Shown piece after piece: positions 45,362 through 53,410 of a stretch of DNA of 64,000 bases. This DNA comes from an uncultured Fidelibacterota bacterium. Lineage in GTDB: Bacteria > Fidelibacterota > Marinisomatia > Marinisomatales > Marinisomataceae. Each line of letters begins with the position of its first letter. Positions within the stretch are counted from its first letter, which is position 1. Below the pieces are notes generated by a model. It was not told the origin of the DNA. It ran no database searches and saw only the letters and a program-made list of their open reading frames with translations. A program made the position numbers and the translations under genes. The stretch spans positions 64,001 through 128,000 of the forward strand of contig CACNWW010000001.1 in assembly GCA_902624275.1 (NCBI GenBank). Direction: 5' to 3'.

Positions 45362-46353
45362 TGCAAAATCTTAAAAGTTCAAACGCTAACAGACGAAAAC
45401 TTTTATATTATCTTTACCATACACCTATAGTATATTTTTTCCCTAGCATTATTTCCAGATTGAGATTAAAAAATATATTAAATAATAGCTTTCAAGAAGA
45501 AAATATTCAATCAAGAGTAAGGTATTATTTTAAAAAAACCTCAAGCTTTAGAGTTTCGAATAAAGGAAAAAATTTATCTGAATTATTTTGTAATCAATTT
45601 TTTAAAAATAAACAGAATTCACATTTTATAGATTTTTACATTTTATTACAGTTTTTTAATAAGAAGAATAAAGTAGACTTTATCTATTCAAAAAAAGATT
45701 ATGTTGACAGTTCTATTGCTAAGGAACATCCCCCATATCCAACATTTGTTAAATCAAGACCTATTGATTCATATAACAAAAATTCTATTTTACTAAAGTT
45801 AAATCAAGTAAAGCTTTTTCATTTTATAAATGATACTAAAAAATTTGAAAATAAAAAAAATCAAGCTGTATGGAGAGGAGATGTAGGCAATAATTCTTTT
45901 CGTAAATATTTTGTGAAAAATTTTTATAGGACTCCTTTATTTGATATCGGACAAACTGATCCAAAACAAGACGTACCCTGGATGAAAAATTTTATGTCAA
46001 TAAAGGATCAGCTCGAGTACAAATTTATTTTCTGTCTCGAAGGAAAATGTATTTCTACAAATCTTCATTGGGCAATGAGTTCAAACTCAGTTTGTGTAAT
46101 GCCTAAACCAAAGTATGAAAGCTGGTTTATGGAAGGAAAGCTTGAAGATGGAGTGCATTACATAAAAGTCAAAGATGATTTTTCTGATGCAGAGAAAAAA
46201 ATTGAATTTTATAAAAATAAACATGATAAGTGTCTTGAAATTATTGATAATGCAAATAAATTTGTAAAACAATTTAAGAATGTAAAACAAGAGAGATTAA
46301 TTCAGCTTTTAATTTTAAAGCAGTATTTTAAATCTACGGGACAATATGGATAA
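45361..46353 (+). CDS. Glycosyltransferase family 90 (LpsA/CAP10-like)
   Basis: 330 residues. The hallmark is WRGDVGN near residue 173 and the later block LEYKFIFCLEGKCISTNLHW, VCVMPKPKYESWF and GVHYIKVKDDFSD, all typical of GT90 enzymes related to Cryptococcus Cap59/60-type and bacterial LpsA. Many act as xylosyl- or glucosyltransferases. N-terminal 120 residues are basic. Overlaps the next gene by 8 bases. Confidence 0.82.
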   Translation: MQNLKSSNANRRKLLYYLYHTPIVYFFPSIISRLRLKNILNNSFQEENIQSRVRYYFKKTSSFRVSNKGKNLSELFCNQFFKNKQNSHFIDFYILLQFFNKKNKVDFIYSKKDYVDSSIAKEHPPYPTFVKSRPIDSYNKNSILLKLNQVKLFHFINDTKKFENKKNQAVWRGDVGNNSFRKYFVKNFYRTPLFDIGQTDPKQDVPWMKNFMSIKDQLEYKFIFCLEGKCISTNLHWAMSSNSVCVMPKPKYESWFMEGKLEDGVHYIKVKDDFSDAEKKIEFYKNKHDKCLEIIDNANKFVKQFKNVKQERLIQLLILKQYFKSTGQYG

Positions 46354-47425
46354 GAAACTAAAAATATTTTTTGATGTTCAAGAACTATACTACTTGCCTC
46401 AATACTTGCCAATATATAAACAAATGCTAAAAGAAAATGTTTTTGAATCAAAATTTATTTTTCACAATGGAAAATTTGATGACGTAATTAAAAAAATTAT
46501 AAAAGATGAATGCTTGCCTGCTATTTGGGTTCAAAATAAAAATCATGCACTTAAATTTTACTTAACAGAAAAACCTCATTGGATATTTCTAGGTAATACA
46601 TTCCCCGAATTAGATAAGATTCATTCTTATAGTAAAACAGCACAACTTGGACACGGTGTAGGCCCTAAAAAGAGTTATTACTCAAAATCAGATACACCCA
46701 CATCTGTTAGATTTGTTGAAAGTGAATATCGCTATAAAAGGCTTTGCGAAATGTATCCTGAAGATAAGTTTCAAAATGTTGGTTTTTGTAAAATGGATCC
46801 AATTATTAATGGAGAAGAAAATGGGATTGATTTTCCAAGTCTTGGTTTAGACTATAATAAAAAAACAATTTTGTATGCACCTACTTTTTATCCAAGCAGC
46901 ATCGAGCGCTTTTCAAAAAATTTTCCCGCAGATTTAAAAAATTATAATATTATGATTAAACCACATTTTTTTTCGATAAGCAAGAAAAAATATCTAAAAC
47001 AAAGAGAATTGCTTTATCATTGGGAATCATTTGATAACACTTATTTAGCAAAAGTAAATGATTATTCACTCTTACCTTTCTTGAAATCTGCCGACTTAAT
47101 GATTAGCGATGCTTCTAGTGCAATCATTGAGTTTGCTGCACTTAATAAACCGGTGTTATGGTGTGCTTTCTTAAAACTTAGGTGGAATTATAAAGGAATT
47201 TTTTCCTATAGATTTAAAGCGAGGATGGATAAAGACTATGATGATTATGGTCAAATAGCTGAACCAGCAAATTCATATAATGAAATGATTATAAAAGCTA
47301 ACAATATTTTAGATTCTAGTTTTACATCATCTAATAATGCTAAAGAATATATTGAAAAACTTGCAGGAATTCTTGACGGAAATTCTAGTAAAAGAATTGT
47401 CACTTTTTTATTAGAAAATTGCTAG
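46346..47425 (+). CDS. CDP-glycerol glycerophosphotransferase family protein
   Basis: 359 residues, GT-B-like TagB/TagF fold. Visible blocks: AQLGHGVGPKKSYYSK near residue 98, ILYAPTFYPSS near 170, IMIKPHFFS near 203 and the conserved LKSADLMISDASSAIIEFAA near 245, followed by NKPVLWC. Such enzymes transfer glycerol-phosphate from CDP-glycerol. Its donor could be made by the cytidylyltransferase encoded 41 bases downstream. Confidence 0.85.
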   Translation: MDKKLKIFFDVQELYYLPQYLPIYKQMLKENVFESKFIFHNGKFDDVIKKIIKDECLPAIWVQNKNHALKFYLTEKPHWIFLGNTFPELDKIHSYSKTAQLGHGVGPKKSYYSKSDTPTSVRFVESEYRYKRLCEMYPEDKFQNVGFCKMDPIINGEENGIDFPSLGLDYNKKTILYAPTFYPSSIERFSKNFPADLKNYNIMIKPHFFSISKKKYLKQRELLYHWESFDNTYLAKVNDYSLLPFLKSADLMISDASSAIIEFAALNKPVLWCAFLKLRWNYKGIFSYRFKARMDKDYDDYGQIAEPANSYNEMIIKANNILDSSFTSSNNAKEYIEKLAGILDGNSSKRIVTFLLENC

Positions 47426-47466
47426 TATATAAAGCTCAGATTTTTTGAGAAACACAACAAAATAAA

Positions 47467-47880
47467 ATGAAAAAAATTGGATATACTACAGGAGTATTTG
47501 ACCTATTCCACATAGGACACCTCAACATTCTTAAAAGAGCAAGATTAGAATGTGATCACCTAATTGTAGGTGTTACCACTGATGAACTATGTGAATCAGC
47601 TAAGAATCAAAAACCTTTCATACCATTTCAAGAACGAATGGATTTGGTTGAGGCAGTAAAATATGTTGATGAAGTAGTTCCTCAAACTAGTTATGACAAA
47701 ATGGAAGCTTGGAATAATTTAAAATTTGATAAAATGTTTGTTGGAGATGATTGGAAAGGTACTGATCAATGGAATCAAATTGAAAAAGAATTTTCTCAAT
47801 TAGGAGTTGAAATAATCTATTTTCCATACACCACTCATACCTCAAGTACAATTCTTAGAAAAATTTTGTCTAAAAGCTAA
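47467..47880 (+). CDS. Glycerol-3-phosphate cytidylyltransferase-like
   Basis: 137 residues of the TagD family: GYTTGVFDLFHIGHLNILKR near residue 5 (HxGH), VGVTTDEL near 36, and the CMP-binding end TTHTSSTILRK (TSSTxLR in place of RTxGISTT). TagD makes CDP-glycerol from CTP and sn-glycerol 3-phosphate; ethanolamine- or other alcohol-phosphate use is possible. Next to a CDP-glycerol transferase gene, which supports the assignment. Confidence 0.85.
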   Translation: MKKIGYTTGVFDLFHIGHLNILKRARLECDHLIVGVTTDELCESAKNQKPFIPFQERMDLVEAVKYVDEVVPQTSYDKMEAWNNLKFDKMFVGDDWKGTDQWNQIEKEFSQLGVEIIYFPYTTHTSSTILRKILSKS

Positions 47881-47919
47881 ATACATTCAAATTACTTACA
47901 CAAAATCATAAATTAAAAT

Positions 47920-48939
47920 ATGAATATACTCTATGGAGTTAATGCAACTGGAAATGGCCATATATCTCGTTCAAGAATCACAATATCAGAATTAAAAAAA
48001 CGGGGTCACAATGTTACGGTTCTCTTTAGTGGTAGAGATGTTAATGACTTTTTTGATCTTGAAGAATTTAGACCATACATTATTAAACAAGGCTTTACCT
48101 TTGTTTTTAGAAAGGGAAAATTGAATGTTTTCAAAACTTTACTAAATATTGACCTAATTCAATTTGTTAGGGATATTTTTAAAATTAAAAAAGAATATGA
48201 TGTGGTTGTTACCGACTTTGAACCGATATCAGCCTATGCAGCAAGGAAATTAGGAATTCATTGTATTGGAATTGGACATCAATATTCTTTTTTAAAAAAA
48301 ATACCTAAATCATTCAAAATGAAACTTGCTAGTTTACTTTTTTTAAGATTTTATACACCTATAAATAGTACAATTTCTTCCCATTTTTACCATTTCAATC
48401 AATCTATACTCCCTCCATTTATTGAAAAAGGTTTGAAAAATCAAGATTCTGTACCAACAATAAAAAATACTTTCCTTGTTTATCTACCTTGGGAAGATCA
48501 AGATCAAATGATTTCAATTTTAAATACTATTAAAAGTAGTGAGTTCATTTACTATTCTTCACTTAATAAAGAACTTCAAATTGGTAATGTTACATTAAAA
48601 CCTTTTTCAAATAAATACTTTAAAGAAGATTTAATTGCTTGCAACGGCTTATTAACTAATGCTGGGTTTCAATTACCAGCTGAGGCTATTTACTTAGGTA
48701 AAAAAATTCTTTGCAAACCTCTTTTAGGTCAGCCTGAGCAAGAACACAACGCAAAAACATTAAAAAAACTTCAACATGCATCTGTATGTTCGGAATTTAC
48801 TAATGAAAACATTGAACATTGGATTAGATATGGAAAACAGAAGAAAGAGCTTTATAATGATCCGAATGATTTAATGATTGAGATGATAGAGAATCCTGAA
48901 AAAAATTTCAATAATAAAATTTTAAAACTTTGGAAATAA
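47920..48939 (+). CDS. MJ1255-type glycosyltransferase
   Basis: 339 residues, GT-B fold related to MurG/GT28. N-terminus MNILYGVNATGNGHISRS, then DVVVTDFEPISAYAARKLGI near residue 105 and GIGHQYSF; the sugar-nucleotide site is LLTNAGFQLPAEAIYLGKKI near 245 and PLLGQPEQEHNAKTL. Family members act in polysaccharide synthesis. It closes the glycan cluster and meets the glutaredoxin gene tail to tail (2-base gap). Confidence 0.82.
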   Translation: MNILYGVNATGNGHISRSRITISELKKRGHNVTVLFSGRDVNDFFDLEEFRPYIIKQGFTFVFRKGKLNVFKTLLNIDLIQFVRDIFKIKKEYDVVVTDFEPISAYAARKLGIHCIGIGHQYSFLKKIPKSFKMKLASLLFLRFYTPINSTISSHFYHFNQSILPPFIEKGLKNQDSVPTIKNTFLVYLPWEDQDQMISILNTIKSSEFIYYSSLNKELQIGNVTLKPFSNKYFKEDLIACNGLLTNAGFQLPAEAIYLGKKILCKPLLGQPEQEHNAKTLKKLQHASVCSEFTNENIEHWIRYGKQKKELYNDPNDLMIEMIENPEKNFNNKILKLWK

Positions 48940-48941
48940 TT

Positions 48942-49202
48942 CTACTTAAAAGCTTTGGTATTAAATAATTGAATTAAATCTTCAAATCCACCTATTGGTA
49001 AATCATTTATTATTATTTGTGGCACTGTAAGTCCTTTTGACATCGAAGCCATCTTTTCCCTTGAAATATTATGTTCTTCGATATCAATTTCTTGAAAATT
49101 AAATCCTTTATCCCTTAACAGCTTTTTTGCCATTTTACAAGGACCACACCAAGATGTTGTATAAATCATTATTTTTGTATTATCAGGAGTTCTCTTTTCC
49201 AT
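48942..49202 (-). CDS. Glutaredoxin-like protein with CGPC site
   Basis: 86 residues. Glutaredoxin fold (IYTTSWCGPCKMAKKLLRDKG; TVPQIIINDLPIGGFEDL) with cis-proline in TVPQI and glutathione-type GG. The active site is C19-G-P-C22, the thioredoxin dipeptide instead of PY, which normally shifts redox potential and partner. Monocistronic. Confidence 0.85.
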   Translation of the reverse strand: MEKRTPDNTKIMIYTTSWCGPCKMAKKLLRDKGFNFQEIDIEEHNISREKMASMSKGLTVPQIIINDLPIGGFEDLIQLFNTKAFK

Positions 49203-49251
49203 GCGAAAATATAATACTTTTCAACTCAGATAATAATATTTAATATATTAT

Positions 49252-49335
49252 ATGGAATTTGGATTATACTATTGGGGTATTTTTGGTGGAGTGATTTTAT
49301 TTGTTTTTTTAGTCTCTATCATATTTAACCCGTAA
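49252..49335 (+). CDS. 27-residue membrane peptide
   Basis: MEFGLYYWGIFGGVILFVF then LVSIIFNP: a single hydrophobic helix. No Shine-Dalgarno is visible before the ATG, but the frame ends just before the AAGGAGA of the next gene and occupies the only sequence between it and the glutaredoxin promoter. It may be the first cistron of the membrane-protein operon. Could be chance in AT-rich DNA. Confidence 0.4.
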   Translation: MEFGLYYWGIFGGVILFVFLVSIIFNP

Positions 49336-49345
49336 GGAGAATTTT

Positions 49346-49576
49346 ATGGAAGTAATAACTAAATTTTCGGAGACAGTTTTAGCTAATCCAGCACTGCTAG
49401 TTGGCATATCACTTTGGGAAGCTGTATTTACTTTGCTAGCTTTATGGTTTGCAGCAAGAAATGATCACAAAGTATGGTTTTTATTGTGTGGATTTATGCA
49501 ACTTTTTGGATTAATAGAAATCATATATCTAGCATCTAAAACAAACTTTTTTAAAGACTTTAAATTAAATGGGTAA
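49346..49576 (+). CDS. DUF5652-type two-helix protein
   Basis: 76 residues with helices at about 16-38 and 43-64. LWEAVFTLLALWFAARNDHKVWFLL matches the DUF5652 pattern (W-x-G/T-x-ALW-x-AARN). Function unknown. AAGGAGAATTTT upstream. Overlaps the next gene by 8 bases. Confidence 0.65.
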   Translation: MEVITKFSETVLANPALLVGISLWEAVFTLLALWFAARNDHKVWFLLCGFMQLFGLIEIIYLASKTNFFKDFKLNG

Positions 49577-49772
49577 ACATTTTCCGACCATTATTGCAAG
49601 TATAATGCTTATTGCTATGCTAGGACTAATGAGTAATTGCCAAGTAGACAAAAATGTTCCACTCGAATATCAAAGCCCAATGGAAACAAATGAGCATCTT
49701 GATGAAAATGGAGAGAAGATGAAAAGAAGAATCGTAAATTGGGAATTCCAAAGAGATAAACAAGATCCTTGA
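49569..49772 (+). CDS. Small lipoprotein, 67 aa
   Basis: Signal peptide with lipobox MSNC (C24), followed by a short hydrophilic tail (QVDKNVPLEYQSPMET). The mature part is only 44 residues and charged. Stop overlaps the TTG start of the next gene (TTGA). No family recognised. Confidence 0.6.
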   Translation: MGKHFPTIIASIMLIAMLGLMSNCQVDKNVPLEYQSPMETNEHLDENGEKMKRRIVNWEFQRDKQDP

Positions 49773-50686
49773 AAAAAATTCTTTCCTTCTGCATAGCTAC
49801 GCTATGTCTCTACTTTGCATTTAATCAAGTAAATATAGAAGATATTTATCGTGCTTTATCTAATGCAAATTTGATTTATATTTTTGCAGCATTTATAATG
49901 ACCTTTCTAACATTCATTCTAAGATCTTTAAGATGGAAGATTTTATTAGATTCACCAAAAGATCTCGAAATACAAAAATATATATCTACAACTCATATTG
50001 GTTATTTTTTAAATAACATACTTCCATTTAGAGCTGGTGATTTAGCACGAGCGAAACTTTTATCCAATAACTCAAATAATGTAAAGTTTAGTTTTCTTGT
50101 TGGAAGCTTGGTAGCTGAAAAAATTATTGACTTATGGATTGTTGGATTTTTCAGTATTTTTTTAATTCTTTTTGGGTTTAACAATGTCTTGGGTCTAGAA
50201 TTCTCGATTGGAATTTTACTATTATACATTATTACTACATTCATCATTTTTGGTAATAACTCTCTGGCTAATAAAATGCAAAAACATTTTTCAATTACAA
50301 AAAATTTTCTGGATGGATATTTATTAGTATCTAAAAATAAGATTAAGCTCGGTGGTATTTCTATTCTGCTATGGTTCTTATTTGTTACGTACATGTACAC
50401 ATTATTAAAATCTGTAAATATAGATTTACCTCTTCAACAATATTTTGGGATTACGATTATTACTAGCATTGTAACCTCTTTGCCAATAGCGCCAGCTGCA
50501 ATTGGAACATATCATCTAGCTGTCATTTATTTTCTTTCTTTATATGGAATTGAAATTGATCAATCTCAAACTGCTGCCATTATTTTACACTCTGTATTCT
50601 TAATGTATACTGTTATTTTTGGATACATTTATTTATCTTTTGAAAAAATTGAATTGAAATCACTAATCAATGACAATAAAAACTAA
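49769..50686 (+). CDS. LPG-synthase-type flippase domain protein (UPF0104)
   Basis: 305 residues, about eight helices. The block LRSLRWKILL, NILPFRAGDLARAKLL near residue 88 and SLVAEKIIDLW near 112, then SLPIAPAAIGTYHLAVIYFL near 232, is the AglD/MprF-flippase membrane domain. No catalytic synthase domain is present. Likely lipid flipping or membrane-glycolipid handling. Starts at TTG. Confidence 0.78.
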   Translation: MKKILSFCIATLCLYFAFNQVNIEDIYRALSNANLIYIFAAFIMTFLTFILRSLRWKILLDSPKDLEIQKYISTTHIGYFLNNILPFRAGDLARAKLLSNNSNNVKFSFLVGSLVAEKIIDLWIVGFFSIFLILFGFNNVLGLEFSIGILLLYIITTFIIFGNNSLANKMQKHFSITKNFLDGYLLVSKNKIKLGGISILLWFLFVTYMYTLLKSVNIDLPLQQYFGITIITSIVTSLPIAPAAIGTYHLAVIYFLSLYGIEIDQSQTAAIILHSVFLMYTVIFGYIYLSFEKIELKSLINDNKN

Positions 50687-51548
50687 AGGTCTGTTAACGG
50701 TTCTCACTGCATATATCATTGCAGTAATTCTAGGCTTTATATCTTTACAATTTTCTTCTCATTTTTCATCGACATTACAAATTCTGATAGCTGATATCAT
50801 TGCAACATTTGTTATTTACTCATTTAGTGTTTACTATAAAAATTCTTCTTTTTATGATCCATACTGGTCAGTTATTCCTCCATTTATTGCATTCTTTTGG
50901 TTTGCTAAAAATAATTATGTAATTAACACTCCTTCTTTACTTCTTATGATAGCTGTTCTTTTTTGGTCATTAAGGCTGACATACAACTGGATGAAAACTT
51001 GGGATGGATTACACCATGAAGATTGGCGATATATTGATATGAGAAACAATCTCGGAAATTCATTTGAAATCATAGGTAATCTTGGTGGTATTCATTTCTT
51101 TCCTACTTTCATAGTTTTTTTCTGCTGTATGCCAATGGCACAAGATTTTTCACAAAGTTATAACTGGACAATTTTCTTAGGTTTTGGATTATGTATAATT
51201 GGGGTAGTATTAGAAATAATTAGTGATAAGCAATTACATGCTTTTCGAAAAATTCACCCTAGTGGAACAGACATAATCGAAACAGGTTTATGGAGCTATT
51301 CCAGACATCCAAATTATTATGGTGAAATTATGTTTTGGTGGGGAATCTTTGTTTTTGGATATTCATTTTCAGGTCTTAACTATCTGTTGTTAGCTCCGAT
51401 CACTATGACAGCAATGTTCTGGTACGCAAGCATTCCATGGATTGAAATTAAAATATTAAGAACGAGACCTCATTATAGAGATTATCAAAAAAGAGTTCAT
51501 ATTTTATTTCCAGAAATTACTATATTTAAACGCTTATTTAAGGTGTAA
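50670..51548 (+). CDS. DUF1295 membrane protein (steroid reductase-like fold)
   Basis: 292 residues, about seven helices. DPYWSVIPP near residue 67, RLTYNW near 107 and the signature GLWSYSRHPNYYGEIMFWWG near 207-226, followed by RTRPHYRDYQKRV, define DUF1295 proteins related to steroid 5-alpha-reductase and isoprenylcysteine methyltransferase. A paralogue is at 61010-61924. Substrate probably a lipid; unknown. Overlaps the previous gene by 17 bases. Confidence 0.82.
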   Translation: MTIKTKGLLTVLTAYIIAVILGFISLQFSSHFSSTLQILIADIIATFVIYSFSVYYKNSSFYDPYWSVIPPFIAFFWFAKNNYVINTPSLLLMIAVLFWSLRLTYNWMKTWDGLHHEDWRYIDMRNNLGNSFEIIGNLGGIHFFPTFIVFFCCMPMAQDFSQSYNWTIFLGFGLCIIGVVLEIISDKQLHAFRKIHPSGTDIIETGLWSYSRHPNYYGEIMFWWGIFVFGYSFSGLNYLLLAPITMTAMFWYASIPWIEIKILRTRPHYRDYQKRVHILFPEITIFKRLFKV

Positions 51549-51549
51549 T

Positions 51550-51663
51550 ATGGATAAAAATACTTTACAATTACTTACAATTTTTGGGGCGATTATTGCT
51601 TTGCATTTACTTTTCTTCCTTTTTGTAATGGTTCCGAACAAAACTTTTTATCTTTTTGGCTAA
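51550..51663 (+). CDS. 37-residue membrane peptide
   Basis: MDKNTLQLLTIFGAIIALHL then LFFLFVMVPNKTFYLFG: one membrane helix. AAGGTG lies 5 bases before the ATG, and it starts 1 base after the DUF1295 stop, so it is probably translated from the same operon. No homologue known to me. Confidence 0.5.
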   Translation: MDKNTLQLLTIFGAIIALHLLFFLFVMVPNKTFYLFG

Positions 51664-51677
51664 AAATCATTTAAAAA

Positions 51678-52136
51678 ATGTTCCAAAATATCGACATTAA
51701 AAAACTTGATATCTTATTAACTGAAAAAATGAATCATTTTGGTATTATTTTTTTACGTTATTCAGTTGCTCTAATTTTCATTTGGTTTGGCCTTCTTAAG
51801 ACTTTTGAAATATCTCCAGCTCAGGAGTTAGTTGCTAATACTGTATATTGGTTCGAAAATAAATCCGGTTTTGTAATTTTTTTAGGTTGGTGGGAAGTCT
51901 TGATAGGATTAACAATGCTATACAAGCCAATGATACGTTTATCGCTATTACTCTTAATCTTTCAAATGCCTGGAACGTTTTTGCCCCTAGTTTTACTACC
52001 TGAAGTTTGTTTTACATATTTTCCTATAGGTTTGACTTTAGAAGGTCAATATATTTTCAAAAATTTAATTATTATTTCGGCTGCATTGACTATAGCTGGA
52101 TCAATCAGAAAGGCTCAGATTGATAAAAATAAATAA
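51678..52136 (+). CDS. DoxX/DUF417-like membrane protein
   Basis: 152 residues, four helices. FLRYSVALIFIWFGLLKTFE near residue 23, ENKSGFVIFLGWWEVLIGL near 60 and a C-terminal LEGQYIFKNLIIISAALTI fit the YkgB (DUF417)/DoxX superfamily. Members are implicated in thiol and quinone-linked redox processes but mostly unproven. Ends the membrane-protein operon. Confidence 0.75.
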   Translation: MFQNIDIKKLDILLTEKMNHFGIIFLRYSVALIFIWFGLLKTFEISPAQELVANTVYWFENKSGFVIFLGWWEVLIGLTMLYKPMIRLSLLLLIFQMPGTFLPLVLLPEVCFTYFPIGLTLEGQYIFKNLIIISAALTIAGSIRKAQIDKNK

Positions 52137-52145
52137 ACCTTATAT

Positions 52146-52676
52146 TTATTTAATAATTCCTTCAAGATAAAATTGTATGTCAATTCTATCTCGCATTTTT
52201 ATTGTAAGTAAAGCTGGTCTTTTAATTTTAAAATCAGTAAGTAAAATTGAGAAATCCGATGTAACAATAATACTTTCATTATCTTGATTTAGCTCAACTG
52301 GAATAGTGAATTCTTTTGTTATGCCATGAAAACTAAGATCTCCATTTACGTTAAATTCGTTTTCAACTTTGCTTATTTTTGACGAAGTAAATCTAACATA
52401 TGGATAGTAGTACTCTTCAACTACATCCAGCATATTTGAATCACGATTTGCATTTTTACTATCAAAACTAAATACAGGGACGTATAAGTCTACCTTTGAT
52501 TTAGTTAAATCTTGCATATTAATTTCAAAAGTTCCTTGTATATCTTTTGAGGTTCCAGTCCAATTATGAGCTGGATGCTTCCCTTCATATGAAATGAAAC
52601 TTTTATTTAAATCAAACTCGACAAGAGATTGGGCAAAAAGGCATTGAACAAACAAAATAAGGATAAACTTTTTCAT
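52146..52676 (-). CDS. YceI-family periplasmic protein
   Basis: 176 residues with signal peptide (1-15, ending AQS). YceI lipocalin fold that binds polyprenyl/isoprenoid lipids: SFISYEGKHPAHNWTGTSKD near residue 26, FSFDSKNANRDSNMLDVVEE near 68 and LSFHGITKEFTIPVEL near 110. The start overlaps the stop of the upstream histidine-rich membrane gene by 4 bases, echoing YceI-cytochrome b561 pairs. Confidence 0.87.
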   Translation of the reverse strand: MKKFILILFVQCLFAQSLVEFDLNKSFISYEGKHPAHNWTGTSKDIQGTFEINMQDLTKSKVDLYVPVFSFDSKNANRDSNMLDVVEEYYYPYVRFTSSKISKVENEFNVNGDLSFHGITKEFTIPVELNQDNESIIVTSDFSILLTDFKIKRPALLTIKMRDRIDIQFYLEGIIK

Positions 52677-53317
52677 TTAAAAAAAGTAATTCCTAACGCA
52701 TCTAAGCTTAGAGCAAAAAATGCTATTGTTCCTGCTTTTAAATGGGCATCCATTAATTCGTTATATCGTTTGCCATTTTCAACTGCTTTTTTTGCTAAGA
52801 AAGGCTGAGCCATCATTGCAGTAAAATGCAGAGCTGCCATTCTCCTATGAAATTTTATTGAATTCATATTGTTATCATATTTTCGAGCAGGAGGAGAAAA
52901 AAAAGACATTGAGGCTGTTGCCATATATGTCATATAGGAAAAATAGCCCATTGCTTTATGCTTATCATAATGTGATTCCCAATAAACACCCTCTGTATCA
53001 TCATACAATTTTTTTCCAACATCATATTGATAAGCCAATCCAGCTAAAGTGATTATACCTAACCATTGATGTGCTTGAAGCATTTTTCTACGCAATTTTA
53101 ACTCTTCAATTCTAGTTTCTGGACCAATATTTAATTTTCTAAATGCACCCCTTTCTCCCCAAATTAAAGACTTCATGAATGGCATGTTTTCTGGTAAACC
53201 TATTTCAGGAGGTTTAAATCTATTTTCTTCATATTCTTTTGTTACAATTGATTGACCGTAAACTAAATTAAAGAAAAAAAATGTTATTAAGACTGAATTA
53301 AATAGCTTATTTATCAT
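52673..53317 (-). CDS. Four-helix membrane protein with conserved-looking histidines
   Basis: 214 residues: a signal or anchor segment (1-22), a soluble stretch, then four helices (about 82-99, 120-138, 158-176, 192-210). Histidines stand at the helix ends: H83, H116, H120, H157, H164, H192. This resembles the bis-histidine heme layout of cytochrome b561 proteins, common partners of YceI. I did not recognise a named family, so heme binding is inferred. Coupled to yceI (ATGA-type overlap). Confidence 0.65.
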   Translation of the reverse strand: MINKLFNSVLITFFFFNLVYGQSIVTKEYEENRFKPPEIGLPENMPFMKSLIWGERGAFRKLNIGPETRIEELKLRRKMLQAHQWLGIITLAGLAYQYDVGKKLYDDTEGVYWESHYDKHKAMGYFSYMTYMATASMSFFSPPARKYDNNMNSIKFHRRMAALHFTAMMAQPFLAKKAVENGKRYNELMDAHLKAGTIAFFALSLDALGITFFK

Positions 53318-53410
53318 ATGTATTAAATAAGTTACAAATAACTTTTTACTAATTATTAAAATAATTTTTTTTTATTAAATTATATATTCTTTTATGACAG
53401 AAAAAAGAAC

